A stretch of DNA of 64,000 nucleotides from assembly GCA_933228895.1 (NCBI GenBank), contig OW121849.1:126422849-126486848 (forward strand), written 5' to 3'. Below the pieces are notes generated by a model. That model saw only the letters and a program-made list of their open reading frames with translations. It was not told the origin of the DNA and searched no databases. Origin of the DNA: Platycnemis pennipes. Lineage: Eukaryota; Arthropoda; Insecta; Odonata; Platycnemididae. Made by a program: the position numbers and the translations under genes. This document shows, one piece after another, positions 1 to 10,750 of this stretch; within the stretch, counting starts at the first letter, position 1; the number at the start of each line of letters is the position of its first letter.

Positions 1-384
1 ATTCCACCCCTCTTGTTTACGAAACTCCAGATGTGTTAGGTCTGTGAGAGAGCGCAAGGGTTCTAGAGCGGTGTCAGGTTACCTCTTCGTAGATAACACC
101 CCCCCAATTGAGTCGACGAGGAGCCGAGGAATTCTTTCTGGCAGTCGTGGACATTGGAAAGCATATTTCGATGACGGCTCATAAGTTTAATATGGCAAAT
201 TCGCGAATATGTGGAAATGTTATTACTACACGTATTAAATAAAGATTCTCCACGAGAAATGGATTGGAAACGGCATGGTTACTTATCACGTTTATCACAC
301 GTATCATTTATTTCAGTGAAGAGCACGTGATTCATGAAGAAAATTCATCGGGTCATTATTTTAACATTTTCAGCTATAAAAAAT

Positions 385-1705
385 TACCGAACTGAATTAC
401 CGGTCACCAATATGATATGTATAGGGCTAGGTTACGCCCGAATGGCGGAAATGAGTACAATTTTGAACGTTCCGCACATGGCCAGCCAAACATTCCCGAA
501 TAAGCAAGTCGACATCGCTCCTGCCATACATGATGTTGCTTGGGAGGAGATGAAGAAAGCGGCTATGGATGAAAGTGAATTTGCGATCGAAGCAGGGAAG
601 TGGATTAAGATGGTACACCTTTGATAACGGTGGTGTGTGACGGATCATGGGAAAAAGATCATACTGCACAAACTATATATAGGTATACCTAACTCTTTGT
701 CAGGAGTGGTACGTATATTGTTCTTGGACGCCAAATCAGTCGCTATTAATGCAAACACATTTTCAGGCTTACGTTGTGGGATTTATAACTAAAAAAGTAA
801 CATTTATTGGAGTAAGAAATAAGTACTGCAGTATGTATGCAAGCAAGTTCAAAAGACCCTAAGAATAATGAAAGGCCTCACACATGTTTTAAGAACTGTA
901 GTTCTTCTTATACGGCAATGGAAGCAGATACCATAGTAGAAGGCTTCAAAACAGTGTTAAAATGTATAATTTTAAGTGCTATACACTCATAGGTAAGAAG
1001 TACTCTAGTATGTGTCAAGTTTTCAAGAAGACGACTATCTATATGCTCCACTAAATTCAATAATTTTTTAAGGCGATGGAGATACTAGCATCATGCAAAG
1101 ACTTGTATTGCCATACGGTGTAGACCTTCCTGTTCTAAAGGTGGAATGCTCGAACCATTTGCTTCGAAATACTGCAACCGCATCAGAGATGTAGTAAGGA
1201 AAACGAATAACTGGAAATATACGGTGTAGACCTTCCTGTTCTAAAGGTGGAATGCTCGAACCATTTGCTTCGAAATACTGCAACCGCATCAGAGATGTAG
1301 TAAGGAAAACGAATAACTGGAAATGCCATGCACCAGTAACTATTAGGAAAAATATTGGAGACAACTTACATCGGTTAAGGAATGCGGTACCTTCTGCCAT
1401 AAAATTTAGAAAGAGTACGTTAACTGCTGACCCCAAGGAGCTACAGAAAGACATTATGAATGGCCCCCAGCTTGTTTTCGAGGATCATAGCAAATGTGCG
1501 GCGTACTTTTGTCGTGGACCAAAGTCTCATGAGGAGAACTGTGTGCCTCTGTTGATGAACTTTGGGGTATGGGACGATATCATGTCAGTAGATAAACTCC
1601 TGGGCCAACCAAACTCCCAGCTTTATCCTGGACGTAACCAACAATCAAGCAGAATCCTTCAACTCATGTGTGGCAAAATATGTAGGAGGGAAAAGAGTAA
1701 ATTTC
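385..1705 (+). pseudogene. Mutator-like transposase domain, decayed
   Basis: Translated pieces in shifting frames read like the Mutator-type transposase found in arthropod predicted proteins: GLGYARMAEMSTILNVPHMA (near 425), a VVCDGSW segment (near 635, candidate first catalytic Asp), SGVVRILFLDAKSV, VRNKYCSMY, TAMEADTIVEGFK, an IGDGD-type segment just before 1090, VECSNHLLRN, then AAYFCRGPK and, at about 1640-1705, a NQAESFNSCVAKYVGGKRVNF segment. Cutting and joining DNA would be its ancestral role. Several frameshifts, stops and an exact 106-bp duplication (1113-1324) show it is dead. Reading is cut at about 1705 by a LINE inserted on the other strand, and the same domain resumes at about 2525 (SYQTRCEVAASAFNSGPDVH). 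Family assignment rests on remembered motif resemblance; a Pfam search would settle it. Confidence 0.72.
1113..1324. repeat. Exact 106-bp tandem duplication
   Basis: Bases 1113-1218 and 1219-1324 are identical over 106 bp, beginning ATACGGTGTAGACC and ending ACTGGAAAT. The unit lies inside the transposase reading frame and is not a multiple of three, so it breaks the frame. Perfect identity inside an otherwise decayed gene means a recent event or an assembly artefact. Confidence 0.95.
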
Positions 1706-1953
1706 GCTTTCATCTACATCTATCTACATCTACATAATACCCTGCAAACCACCACAAGGGTGTGTGGCAGGGGGTCATTTCTCACCAAACATACACTGCA
1801 TATCATGCATAAAAAAGGAATAGTATTAATATAGTAGTCAGAACTACACTATTTAAAAAAGATAGAAATTGCAGAGCAAACATGCAAAAACATTCTGTTA
1901 GTAGTTGAATGAGAAGCAGTAACTTTGTAATTCCACGTGTATTTATTGCAAAC

Positions 1954-1993
1954 GACCTAGGTTTCGACGTAGCATGTCGCACGCCATCATCAG
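1954..1993 (-). ncRNA. Hammerhead ribozyme-like motif (left arm)
   Basis: The minus strand of the left arm repeats the core: CTGATGA (1993-1987), a stem II that can pair GGCGT with ACGTC around a longer loop, GAAA (1965-1962) and the short CC-TA-GG stem III ending at C on position 1954. The larger stem II loop comes from the 7 extra bases of this arm. It points away from the right-arm motif. Confidence 0.55.
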
Positions 1994-2003
1994 GTGACAA
2001 CAC

Positions 2004-2037
2004 CTGATGATGACGTGCTACGTCGAAACCTAGGTCG
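2004..2037 (+). ncRNA. Hammerhead ribozyme-like motif (right arm)
   Basis: CTGATGA (2004-2010) is followed by a 5-bp stem II, GACGT/ACGTC (2012-2016 with 2020-2024), with a GCT loop, then GAAA (2025-2028). Stem III is minimal: A-CC/GG-U closed by TA (2028-2035), leaving C2036 as the expected cleavage base. An unpaired T2011 sits between the core and stem II. Stem I pairing across the arm is weak by eye. This matches the minimal hammerhead form described for PLE repeats; activity is not shown. Confidence 0.62.
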
Positions 2038-2524
2038 TTTGCAATAAATACATGTGGAATTACAAAGTTACTGCTTCTCATTCAATATGCTAAGCAAATT
2101 CCATGAAGTCACACCTGAAACAACGGAATTCTGTTAGTAGGGTTAGCTTTAAGTACTCATACCAACATGCAGCTACCAACGCTATTCATTGCTACTCTAC
2201 GATAGGACATATTTACCGTTATTCGTATCTCTAATTGTACGAGGGAAAAAGGACATTTTGAATAGGTCAGTTCGGCAATCAATTTCTCTAATTTAATGAT
2301 TATGGTCCAGTCTGCCATAGTAAGTTGGGGTTCGTAAAATATTTTTAACATCATCACTGAAAATATTGCTTTGGAATTTGTTTAAGAGATTAAGTCTAAA
2401 TTTCAACCTGCGATCTGACATTGATTCCCATTTCAATTCATTTAATAAACTGGTTACGCTAATATAATTATCGTATCGTCCCTTTACAAATCTTGCCGAT
2501 CTTCGCTGCACACGTTTAAGCGGG

Positions 2525-3480
2525 GGTCATATCAAACTAGGTGTGAAGTGGCCGCTTCAGCCTTCAATTCAGGACCAGATGTTCATACATTGATACACAG
2601 CAGCATCACAAACAAGAGTCCAGGATTTTTTACGAAAATATTCAAACTGGCCTCCGAAAAAAGGCAGAGATGCGAGCAAAGCGACGTCTTGAATGTAAAG
2701 GACAATTGGAACATCCTGCCCAGCATTATGGCCTGCATGGCCCACAAAATATCGAGAAGGAGTTTGAAATCGACTTAACTGTGAGATATGATTTCCTAAA
2801 TTCCCTGAAATTAGGCGAGGGGCAAACAAGACAACTGGAAGCTCTCTACTAAAACTCAACGCCTCTGTCAAACATGGCATGTTTAGCGGAGAAAAAGGCT
2901 CACCGCCTCTACCTTTGCTCGAGTTTGTAAATTAAGAGCAGGAACCTCTCGGGAGAAGACTGTTCAGTCTTTACTCTACCCATCTTTTCGCGGAAATAAA
3001 GCCACCGACTATGGAATTGCGGGTGAGGCATTGGCGACAGCGGAGTACGAGAGACTCAGGGGTAATACGGTTAACTCATCAGGACGTTTTGTCGATAGGA
3101 GGACCTCCTACATAGCAGCAACGCCAGATGGCGTCCTGTCAGATGTCGATGGAATAGTCGAGGTGAAATGTCCATACGTATGCATGGATGCGCATCCAAC
3201 GCATGCTGTCTCTCAAAAGAAATTAGCATCTTGTGAGATTATAGACGGCGAAGCTGCTCTGAAAGTAAAGAGTGATTATTTTTACTAGATCCAAGGTCAA
3301 CTCCATATCACGGAGAAGAAATACTGCCATCTTATTTTTTGGAGCCAGTTAGGTATGGCAGTTTTGCGATTGACAGAGATTATGACTTCTGGTCAAAATA
3401 TATGGAGGATAAGTTTTAAAAATTTTACAAGGACAGCCTTTTGCAGAAATTCTACATCACATTTAAAAGCTGTTGAACGA
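2525..3480 (+). pseudogene. Mutator-like C-terminus plus YqaJ-type exonuclease domain, decayed
   Basis: After the LINE the transposase resumes (SYQTRCEVAASAFNSGPDVH, 2527 on). About 120 codons later comes a region typical of YqaJ recombinase/exonuclease domains: LLYPSFRGNKATDYGIAGEA (near 2970), AATPDGVLSDV (near 3120), IVEVKCPY (near 3155) and a QIQGQLHITEKKYCHLIFW segment after a stop at about 3287. The PDG aspartate and the E-x-K of EVKC are the family's nuclease residues and are present. Stops and a frame change between the two domains show the copy is dead. I recall arthropod predicted proteins joining these two domains, so an original fusion is likely but not proven here. Confidence 0.72.
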
Positions 3481-5980
3481 GAGTTTGATGGTGACGTGGG
3501 AGAATAATACTTACCCTGACAATCATTGAAAAACCATTCCATTTCCCTTTGAGACCTAATCATCTTCTGAGAGTGTAAATTTTAGCCTTATTTGAAGTGC
3601 TTTCATCATTTTTCCTTGACTTTGTTTATTCATGTTCCTTATCCTTTTATAAATACTAACGCAGGATCAAGTTCTCCCAAAATTTTAATAGCATGCGAAT
3701 TGTTTTCTCTTATCATGTTTTCATGCATTACTAATATAACAAATATATTATGCAAATCCGTGTGCTTCCCTTGTTTTTCATAGCAGTGTGATATTTTTAA
3801 AGCTGTTTGTTGACATTTGCTGTTCAATTTCACTCTGCATTTCTAAAATATGTAAACATTCTTTAGATAATCCGTGTTTGAAGAGTATATTGTATTTTTG
3901 ACTTGGCTTATTTTGGGGGAATTTCATAGAACGGCCTACACTGAAACCAATAGCCCAATGAAAGATTTTTGTCATTCTTTGTGGGAACTATTCTTTTAAA
4001 TTATGCCACAAATTTTCCACTTTTCATCCTACATCTGTTGTGCATATTCTAACTCGGAGTTTCATGAGTTTAGACAAAGATGAATTTCGTAATGGGCGTA
4101 AAATAAAGACGAGCAAGCAAAAATCTAGAGATATCTGGGTTTGATTCCCGATAAAGGCGAACGATATTTCCTCTGCGGCATCGTCGCGCTTCTACCTTGC
4201 CGTTGTCCCTTTACGAGTAATACCGCGGTTAGTTAGTGGCAATCTCAAATAAATTCAACCAGACGGGGGCATAGGTACCTACAAGATTTTAGGTTAACTG
4301 CTAGAATGACAATGGCTGCATAAAATTCATAACGGCCACGCCTGCTGCTAAGGAAAGCGAATGTGTATTCTCCAAGGGGTTGAAAAAAAACTTGTCGATT
4401 TCGGGAATATGCTGCCATAGATTTTTGTAACAATTTCTAAAATTTCTTTTCTAGACTGAAAATTTTAATTTAGCAGCACTGTTCCCGGTCCGAAGAAGGA
4501 TAATACCCACAAGACTTCTTTAGGATGAGGATTTCCCTCACCATCATCCTTGCCTCTCGCTTATCAGCTACGACTGCTAATCAAAAGTATTAAATTTCGC
4601 TTTTTGCCTTTCCGCAGGCAAACCTTCCTCCCCCCCCCCCTTCTTCCTCTTTCCCCTCTCTTCTTCCGATTCCAAGCGTTCCGGCTTGTGCCCTGTGAGA
4701 ACCGATAAATAGGGACTTTCACTTGCCAATTGGGGAGGGAGGGGGTCTAAACAAAACATCATTGCAAGTGCTAGTCGGGAGGAATAATTCTTCCATTATC
4801 AAAAGTGAAAACGATGCCCAGAAACTGTACTGGAAGATTTGAGACCCCGTCATCAGGTCAGAAATAAGAAAAGGTCGGGTTGAGACATCTGGGTTGACCG
4901 AGGGGGAGATAACAAACCACTTAGAGGGAGGCGAGCGATGCTCGGCAAGCTATCATGTTACATCTAGAGGAGGGGGAGAAGGGGGGGGAGAGGGCCTTCC
5001 CTTTCCACTTTTTAATCCCGCCACCTATGCGGGGAATCGTAGAACTACAATAGAAAAGCCATTACATATGAGAGTGGCCTCAGCTAGGCAGCCCCCTTAA
5101 TGTACGTTTTCCAAGGAGCAACTGTAGTGTTCATCGCTCAGCGATTATCACTCAGCGTTCATCGCTCCGCATCATTGCTGGTAATCTGCTGCTTAGGCAT
5201 TTTCCTACATACAACATCATTACAGTCGCTCCTTGGAAAACGTGCCTTTAGTCTTAATATAATCTCCTCGTTCCATAATAAGGAAATGCTAGAAATAAGT
5301 GAGCAAAACTCATTAGAAGCTCCATTAATATTGTTTAATATTTGCAAAATAACTGATTTTCACATTTGGAATAAGATGACAAAATGCATGGTTTTAATAT
5401 TATTTTTAGTCATTGATGGAGGAATATGTAGAAACTATTAATTGATTAAAGATTAAAATGGCTCTGTAGTAGGAGAGTAGATTGAAAATCCATTTACCAA
5501 ATATCAGCATAATCAGTCTAGCTGATTCTCATAATGTGAATGTTAATCATATGCATAATGATATATTGCATGGATCTCCTGGGCTTCAATTTTTGTAAAG
5601 GAAAGCATGGAAATAGTTTTTTATCACTTGGATTAAAGTTTTTCATGAATTTCAATAGTTCTTAAGATTCAAATCCGTGTATGCCATTCATTTCCAAAAT
5701 TGTTTGAATTCAAATAAGTTTTCGCATTGCTGACATATTGCTTGTGTAAATTGTTGTTTTCATAAGTTGGAACTATTTTCTTTCAAAATTGATATCACCT
5801 TGGTTATGTTGATGTATTCTTAAGCCAGATGTTTATATCTAATGATTAGTAACATTTTTGGTTTGTAGTCCAAAAGTTATCATGGATCAGCTCAATGTCC
5901 ATCTGGTTATGTAAATGCAGAAGTAAAGTCTTCACTCTTGGGCCTGGGCCTGTCTTATCTACCGACCGTTTGACTAACTT
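3481..5980. other. Intergenic stretch, few recognisable features
   Basis: No gene is supported here. A weak tRNA-like B box with GGTTTGATTCCCG lies near 4139-4152 and may be a SINE remnant. Pyrimidine- and purine-rich runs occur at about 4621-4670 and 4970-5000. A short hairpin element is listed separately. Confidence 0.5.
5104..5243. repeat. Short hairpin/MITE-like inverted repeat
   Basis: ACGTTTTCCAAGGAGC (5104-5119) is matched by its reverse complement GCTCCTTGGAAAACGT (5228-5243), and pairing extends inward through CTGTA/TACAG with single mismatches. About 140 bp in all. No clear TSD and no coding content. Confidence 0.6.
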
Positions 5981-6448
5981 TAACCCTTTCACGCCGAATG
6001 TCAACTATGGCTGACGAGGAGGAGGAAAAGTAACCATCGCAGAAGCAATAACCTCAGGTATACTGCGACCCCTCGAGACCCAGCTTAGCGCAAGCTAAGA
6101 CCCTTTCCTGGGTAACTGGGCTCGACCCTTTGCCTCATTAGTAACCCCCCTCGCTGCATGACTTCGCAGTTAACTAATAGTCTATGCACTGGTTTTTCTA
6201 AACTATTATTTGTTATATAATCCTTAAATTTAAGCTTTAAAATGAATAATGCATTTTTTGCTGAATTTGTGCAAATTTTGAACATTATTCTAGCGTTAAT
6301 ATTAATGAAGTTATAGTTCAGAAAAAAAAAAAAAAAAAAAGTACATAAACAATACACTTTCAAGGGCAGAGAAAGACTGCACACAAAATAACACGAGAGA
6401 TTTTTACAGAAAAGTGAGGTTTTTCAGAAAGGTTTCAAACCTAATGTA

Positions 6449-8252
6449 ATGGAAGTGAAAGACAAAAGTGGAGTGATAACGAGTGAACCAGCAGAAGTCT
6501 TGAGAGTCTGGAAAGAATACTTCTCTGACCTTTTAAACGGGGATGAAATCGAGGGAAATGAAAATGAAAATGAAGTGGTACAACAAGAAGGGCTAAGTGG
6601 TAGAGCAGGTGAAAACGTTTTATGTATGGAACCAACAATAGAAGAAATAAAATCGGCATTGAAGACCTTCAAAAACGGCAAAGCGCCAGGTGAGGACGGA
6701 ATACCGATAGAGTTAATAGCAAATGCAGGCGAGGAAGTAATCTCGTTCCTATACAGATTAATAATAAAAGTATGGAGAACTGAAAAAATGCCCAGAGAAT
6801 GGTGTGAAGCAGTTATTGTACCGTTGCATAAGAAAGGAGATAAATTAGATTGTAAAAACTACAGAGGCATATCATTAATCAATACAACATACAAAATACT
6901 TTCTAAACTGGTGCTAAACAGGCTTAGGGAACAAGCAGAGGAGATGATAGGAGACCACCAGGCGGGATTCAGGAAAGAGAGATCAACAACAGACCAAATG
7001 TTTATTCTGAAAGAGCTGGCCTCAAAATATTGGGAATATAATAATGATCTATTCCTTATGTTTATAGACTTCAGCAAAGCCAATGACTCGATAAATAGAG
7101 ACAAACTTTGGACAATAATGAAGAAATGTGGATTTCCTGAAAAAGTTATTAGATTGACAAAAATGTGTGTGAGTGAGTCTAAAGGAAAAGTCAAGGTTGG
7201 AAAAGAGTACACTGATATGTTTGAAATAAACACAGGAGTGAGACAGGGAGATGGCTTGTCGCCCCTCCTCTTTAACATAGCATTGGAAGAGGCGCTAAAG
7301 AGAACCAGAAATGGTCCAGGAGGAGCCAGGATTCCAGAAAAAATTAATCTGTTGGCCTTTGCAGACGATGTAGTGATTGTGGCCGAAAATAAAGAAGAGC
7401 TTAAAGAACTAACCACAATACTTTTAATGGAAGCCAAGAAAGTGGGCCTACAAGTAAATGAAGGCAAAACCAACTTCATGAAAATAAGCAGATATGAAGA
7501 GAAAGATGATTATTTAGAAATACTCAATTATAAGTTCAAAAAAACAAATCAGTTCAAGTACTTAGGGGTAACAATAACAAGCAACAACAAAGAGGAGACC
7601 GAAATTCTCACCCGACTTGCGACAGCGGAGAGAACCTACTGGAGCCTAGTAAAACTTTTGAAGAGCAAACTCCTATCACGAAACACAAAAATTCGTATCT
7701 ATAAAACAATTGTCCAACCAGTACTACTGTATGGAGCAGTAATGGAGCCTATTAACCGGTGTCAAGCCCGAGAAACTTTTCTTCATACTATTCGCCGGGA
7801 AAACACTCGATCTTATAGTACTACTGTATGGTTCCGAAATATGGTCGCTAACAAAAAGATCACAAAAAAAACTGATAACGTTTGAAAACAAAGTGTTGAG
7901 ACGAATATTCGGCCCCATTAAAGAGGGAGAGACATGGAGATTAAGGAAGAAGAAAGAGTTGAGAGAACTATACAAAGGACCAGATATTGTGGGTATAGCC
8001 AGAAGCAGACGACTAAGATGGTTAGGCCATGTCCTCAGAAGAAGTGACAACACCATGTTAAAAATGATATGGAAAGGAAAGCCAGAAGGCACCAGACCAC
8101 CAGGGAGACCAAGAATGCGCTGGAGCGACGAAGTGAAGAAGGACCTCGAAAAAATGGGAGCTCAATTCGACACAGCAGAGGACAGAAGGGCATGGAGGCG
8201 AGTGGTTGGCGAGGCCAAAGACCATTTAGGTTTTCAATGGCCACAGGAGTAA
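6449..8252 (+). pseudogene. LINE (family A) reverse transcriptase, 5'-truncated
   Basis: Non-LTR retrotransposon polyprotein without its endonuclease. RT motifs in order: KAPGEDGIPIELI, VPLHKKGDKLDCKNYRGISL, GFRKERSTTDQ, FIDFSKANDSI (motif A, with Asn where Tyr is usual), GVRQGDGLSPLLFN, LLAFADDVVIVAE (catalytic FADD intact) and FKYLGVTI. The C-terminal part (7893-8252, shifted frame) has RRLRWLGHVLRR and GRPRMRW, typical of this class. The frame is broken at about 7735-7890, where an 81-bp insertion sits. A GTAAGA-like tail follows at about 8250-8265. It is nested in the piggyBac element. The A-run at 6321-6339 may mark the 5' junction. Unlike the RTE-like copies elsewhere; clade not assigned. 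Confidence 0.85.
7735..7815. mobile_element. 81-bp insertion with 15-bp target duplication
   Basis: AGTACTACTGTATGG occurs at 7720-7734 and again at 7816-7830. Between them lie 81 bp that interrupt the conserved LLYG-S-E-x-W stretch of LINE family A. Insert plus duplication is 96 bp, so the frame phase is kept. The insert contains AACCGGTGTC and GAGAAAC and has no match I recognise. Confidence 0.75.
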
Positions 8253-9078
8253 GAGTAAGAGAGTAAGTATAGTGCAGAACTCTACAAAACTTGTAGGTAC
8301 TACATATTTCCACGGCAAAAAATACACTTTTGGATAAAGTTGTTGTTTAATGCCAAGTTTGAGGTAGTCATGATTTGTTCCGTCTCTCTTAAATTTTTAT
8401 ATTTTCTCATATTTGTATTCATACCTTTTCAACTATCACATATTTTTATATTTCCTTATTTTTCCTCATAGAACATTACATATTCTGGTTTTCTTAATAA
8501 CTGGATCTAAAATAAACCGTTGCTCCTACTTATGCATTGGTGTTCCATTTGAATTATTGATAGCGTTAACTTTAATAGCCTTATGCGTAAACGCATATGT
8601 ATTCTCCTGAGCATTTCTTCAATATAGCACTTGAGTCGGATAGGTAGCAGACTTTGGAAAAACCATGGATCCCCTTCGCATGGTGGTTCTCTTTGTGCGT
8701 TCATGGTCATAATGGGTTGATGGCATTTTCGCTGAATTTCTAGGTTCCGTTTCACTTTCTTCGAAAACCAACCCTGAAGAATTATCATCTCCACACCTGT
8801 GGTGGGATCTCTTGTGTTTTCATGCTGTGCTTATCTTCTGAATGCCTTTTCAATAAATTGCTGGATTCCCCATCATTTTCGAAGAATTTGTCATTAGGAA
8901 TCCATTTCTACACCCATGTGCCCGTCCATAGGAATATTTGTTCTGCCATGCTTCTCACTTCAGTCTTGGCTCTAAAGCAAGCAGTGCTCTCTCTGTTTGC
9001 CCGAGTTTTAGCCATTTCTTAGTTCAGATAAATTCTCTCTTTGTGGTGGCGTTGCAAATCTTTCATTCGAGTGTAGTC

Positions 9079-10750
9079 ATGTCAAAGAAACTTTCTATGC
9101 TCAAGGACTCAATATTGGAGTTATTAACTAAAAGTGATAGTGAGGATGAAGATGTCTTTATGGACTCAGATGAGGAGACTTGGGATTGTGAGCCAGAGAC
9201 TTCAACTGCTGAAGCAACGGGCGCACTGGATCCCTCAGTTTCATCTTTGAGCGATGCTTCAGATGATGGGGAAAAGATTGTTACCAAAAGAAGAAAGCTT
9301 TTCCGAAAGGTATGGATTGGTTTTCTGTTGGTTTTTCTCCAAAAATCCATGAATTTGATTCCTCTTCTTCCGGCTGTAAGACTGCTGTGTCTGCGAGTTC
9401 TCCAATCAGATTGTTTTTTGAATTTTTTTCTCCACTGAATTGGTAATGCTAATTTCTGAAGAAACCAATCAGTTTTATAAATACACGATCAAGCATTCTA
9501 CAGAAATTGTTGTGTCGTGATTGAAAACTTTGAAGGACACTACTTATGAGGAAATGTATTACTTTCTTGCCATTACATAATAGATGCCACGTACTAAAAC
9601 TGTATAGCTCCGCGAATACTTGTCGAAGGATATTTTGATGATGACCCCTATTTTGGCGATCTTATGACTAGAGATAGATATTTGATGATTCTGAGAATGC
9701 TTCATTTTTCAGATGATAATCAGTCAAATGAGGGAGATCGACTTTTCAAAATTTGCCCTGTGGTAGACCGACTCCATGCAGCATTTAAGAATACTCTGGT
9801 GCTTTTCCAAAATTTATGCAGTGATTAAAGTCTGCTACTATTTAAGGGACATCTGTTTTTTAAACAGTACATCCTTGATTTCATTGTGTATTTGGGATCA
9901 AAGAGTGACGTCGTGGAACAACGTTCTGATTTGGGGAAATCTGAAGATATTGTTTCTACACTAATGCATCATTCTTTACATGAAGGTCACACTTTATATG
10001 TGGATAACTGGTATACAAGTCTGGCATTGTTTTGTTGGCTTCATGACAGGGCAACAAATTCTTGCGGAATGGTGAGGAGAAATAGAAAGGACATGCCAAA
10101 GATGGAAGAAAAGTTGAAGAAAGGAGAGTTTTAATTTAAATATTCAGAAAAACTGTTAGCTTTAAAATGGTGTGACAAGAGGGAAGTATGGATGTTGTCC
10201 ACCTGCTATTCGACAGAAATGATTGAAACCATGAAAAGAGATAGGGTGACAGGAGAAGTGACAAAAAAACCAAAGTGTGTGGCTGATTGCAATCGGTTTA
10301 TGGGCGCTGTGGATAAAACTGACATGATGCTGAGCTCCATTGCGTCTGTAAGAAAATCCTTGAAATGGTATAAAAAGTTTTTTTTTCCATATGGTTGTCA
10401 TTTCCCTATTGAACACTCATTCACTGTACCAATTTGTTACAATGGAGAAAATTCCCATGGAAAAGTTTCATCTTTCCTTGATTCATGAGCTCCTGGAAAC
10501 ATACCACAAGAGACAAAGTAAACTTGGCGCTGGAATGAGATCAAATCAGGAAATTCTGATTTGATTGAGTGAAAGACATTTTCCGACCTCAGTTGCTGTG
10601 CACCTTATGTCTCAAAAAGTTCTTTCCAAATGATGTGTAGTATGTAGCAAGCATGGTAAAAGAAGTGTCACATACATGTGTCAGGAGCGCGACATAGGAC
10701 TGTGTGTGGATCCATGCTTTAAGATTTACCACTCACAGAATAGCTTCTAA
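9079..10750 (+). pseudogene. piggyBac transposase, decayed
   Basis: The acidic N-terminus starts at ATG 9079 (MSKKLSMLKDSILELL, then SDSEDED). Family hallmarks follow in shifting frames: MTRDRYLMILRMLHFSDDNQ (near 9665), DRLFKICPVVDRL, a D-stop-SLLLFKGHLFFKQY segment replacing the usual DESLLLFKGR (near 9820), YVDNWYTSLALFCWL (second catalytic Asp, near 10000), RRNRKDMPKMEEKLKKGEF, LKWCDKREVWMLST, and GAVDKTDMM (third Asp, near 10310). Stops at about 9826 and 10132 and frame breaks show it cannot be made intact. It lies between TTAA-flanked piggyBac ends, which fits. Confidence 0.9.

Larger units (their letters stand above)
1905..2127. mobile_element. PLE-type inverted-repeat element with hammerhead-like cores
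   Basis: A 223-bp insertion in the 3' UTR of the LINE, flanked by the 13-bp direct repeat ATTCTGTTAGTAG (1892-1904 and 2128-2140). The related LINE near 18240 lacks it (AACCCAACTAACAGCATG), which confirms an insertion. Two inverted arms meet near 1998 (left about 1905-1996, right about 2001-2085); the left arm has 7 extra bases. A 42-bp tail (2086-2127) has no counterpart on the left. Each arm carries CTGATGA...GTCGAAACCTAGGTCG reading outward, the hammerhead signature known from terminal repeats of Penelope-like elements. No coding capacity. The PLE origin is inference. Confidence 0.8.
1706..2524 (-). mobile_element. 5'-truncated LINE (family C) inserted in the Mutator-like gene
   Basis: On the minus strand, 2511 to 2293 encodes the end of a non-LTR retrotransposon polyprotein (QRRSARFVKGRYDNY, SVTSLLNELKWESMSDRR). 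A 3' UTR and a GATGTA-rich tail follow (plus strand 1706-1735). The block TGCCACACACC near the 3' end recurs in family-C copies ending near 18410 and 38050. The insertion splits the transposase between the VNF residues (about 1700) and SYQTRCE (2527). I did not find a clean TSD. The C-terminal motif resembles CR1/Jockey-type LINEs; clade not resolved. Confidence 0.8.

Noticed and set aside
4610..5005. Transposon bounded by C-rich and G-rich ends
   Set aside because: The pyrimidine and purine runs face each other but no specific terminal sequence or TSD could be aligned.
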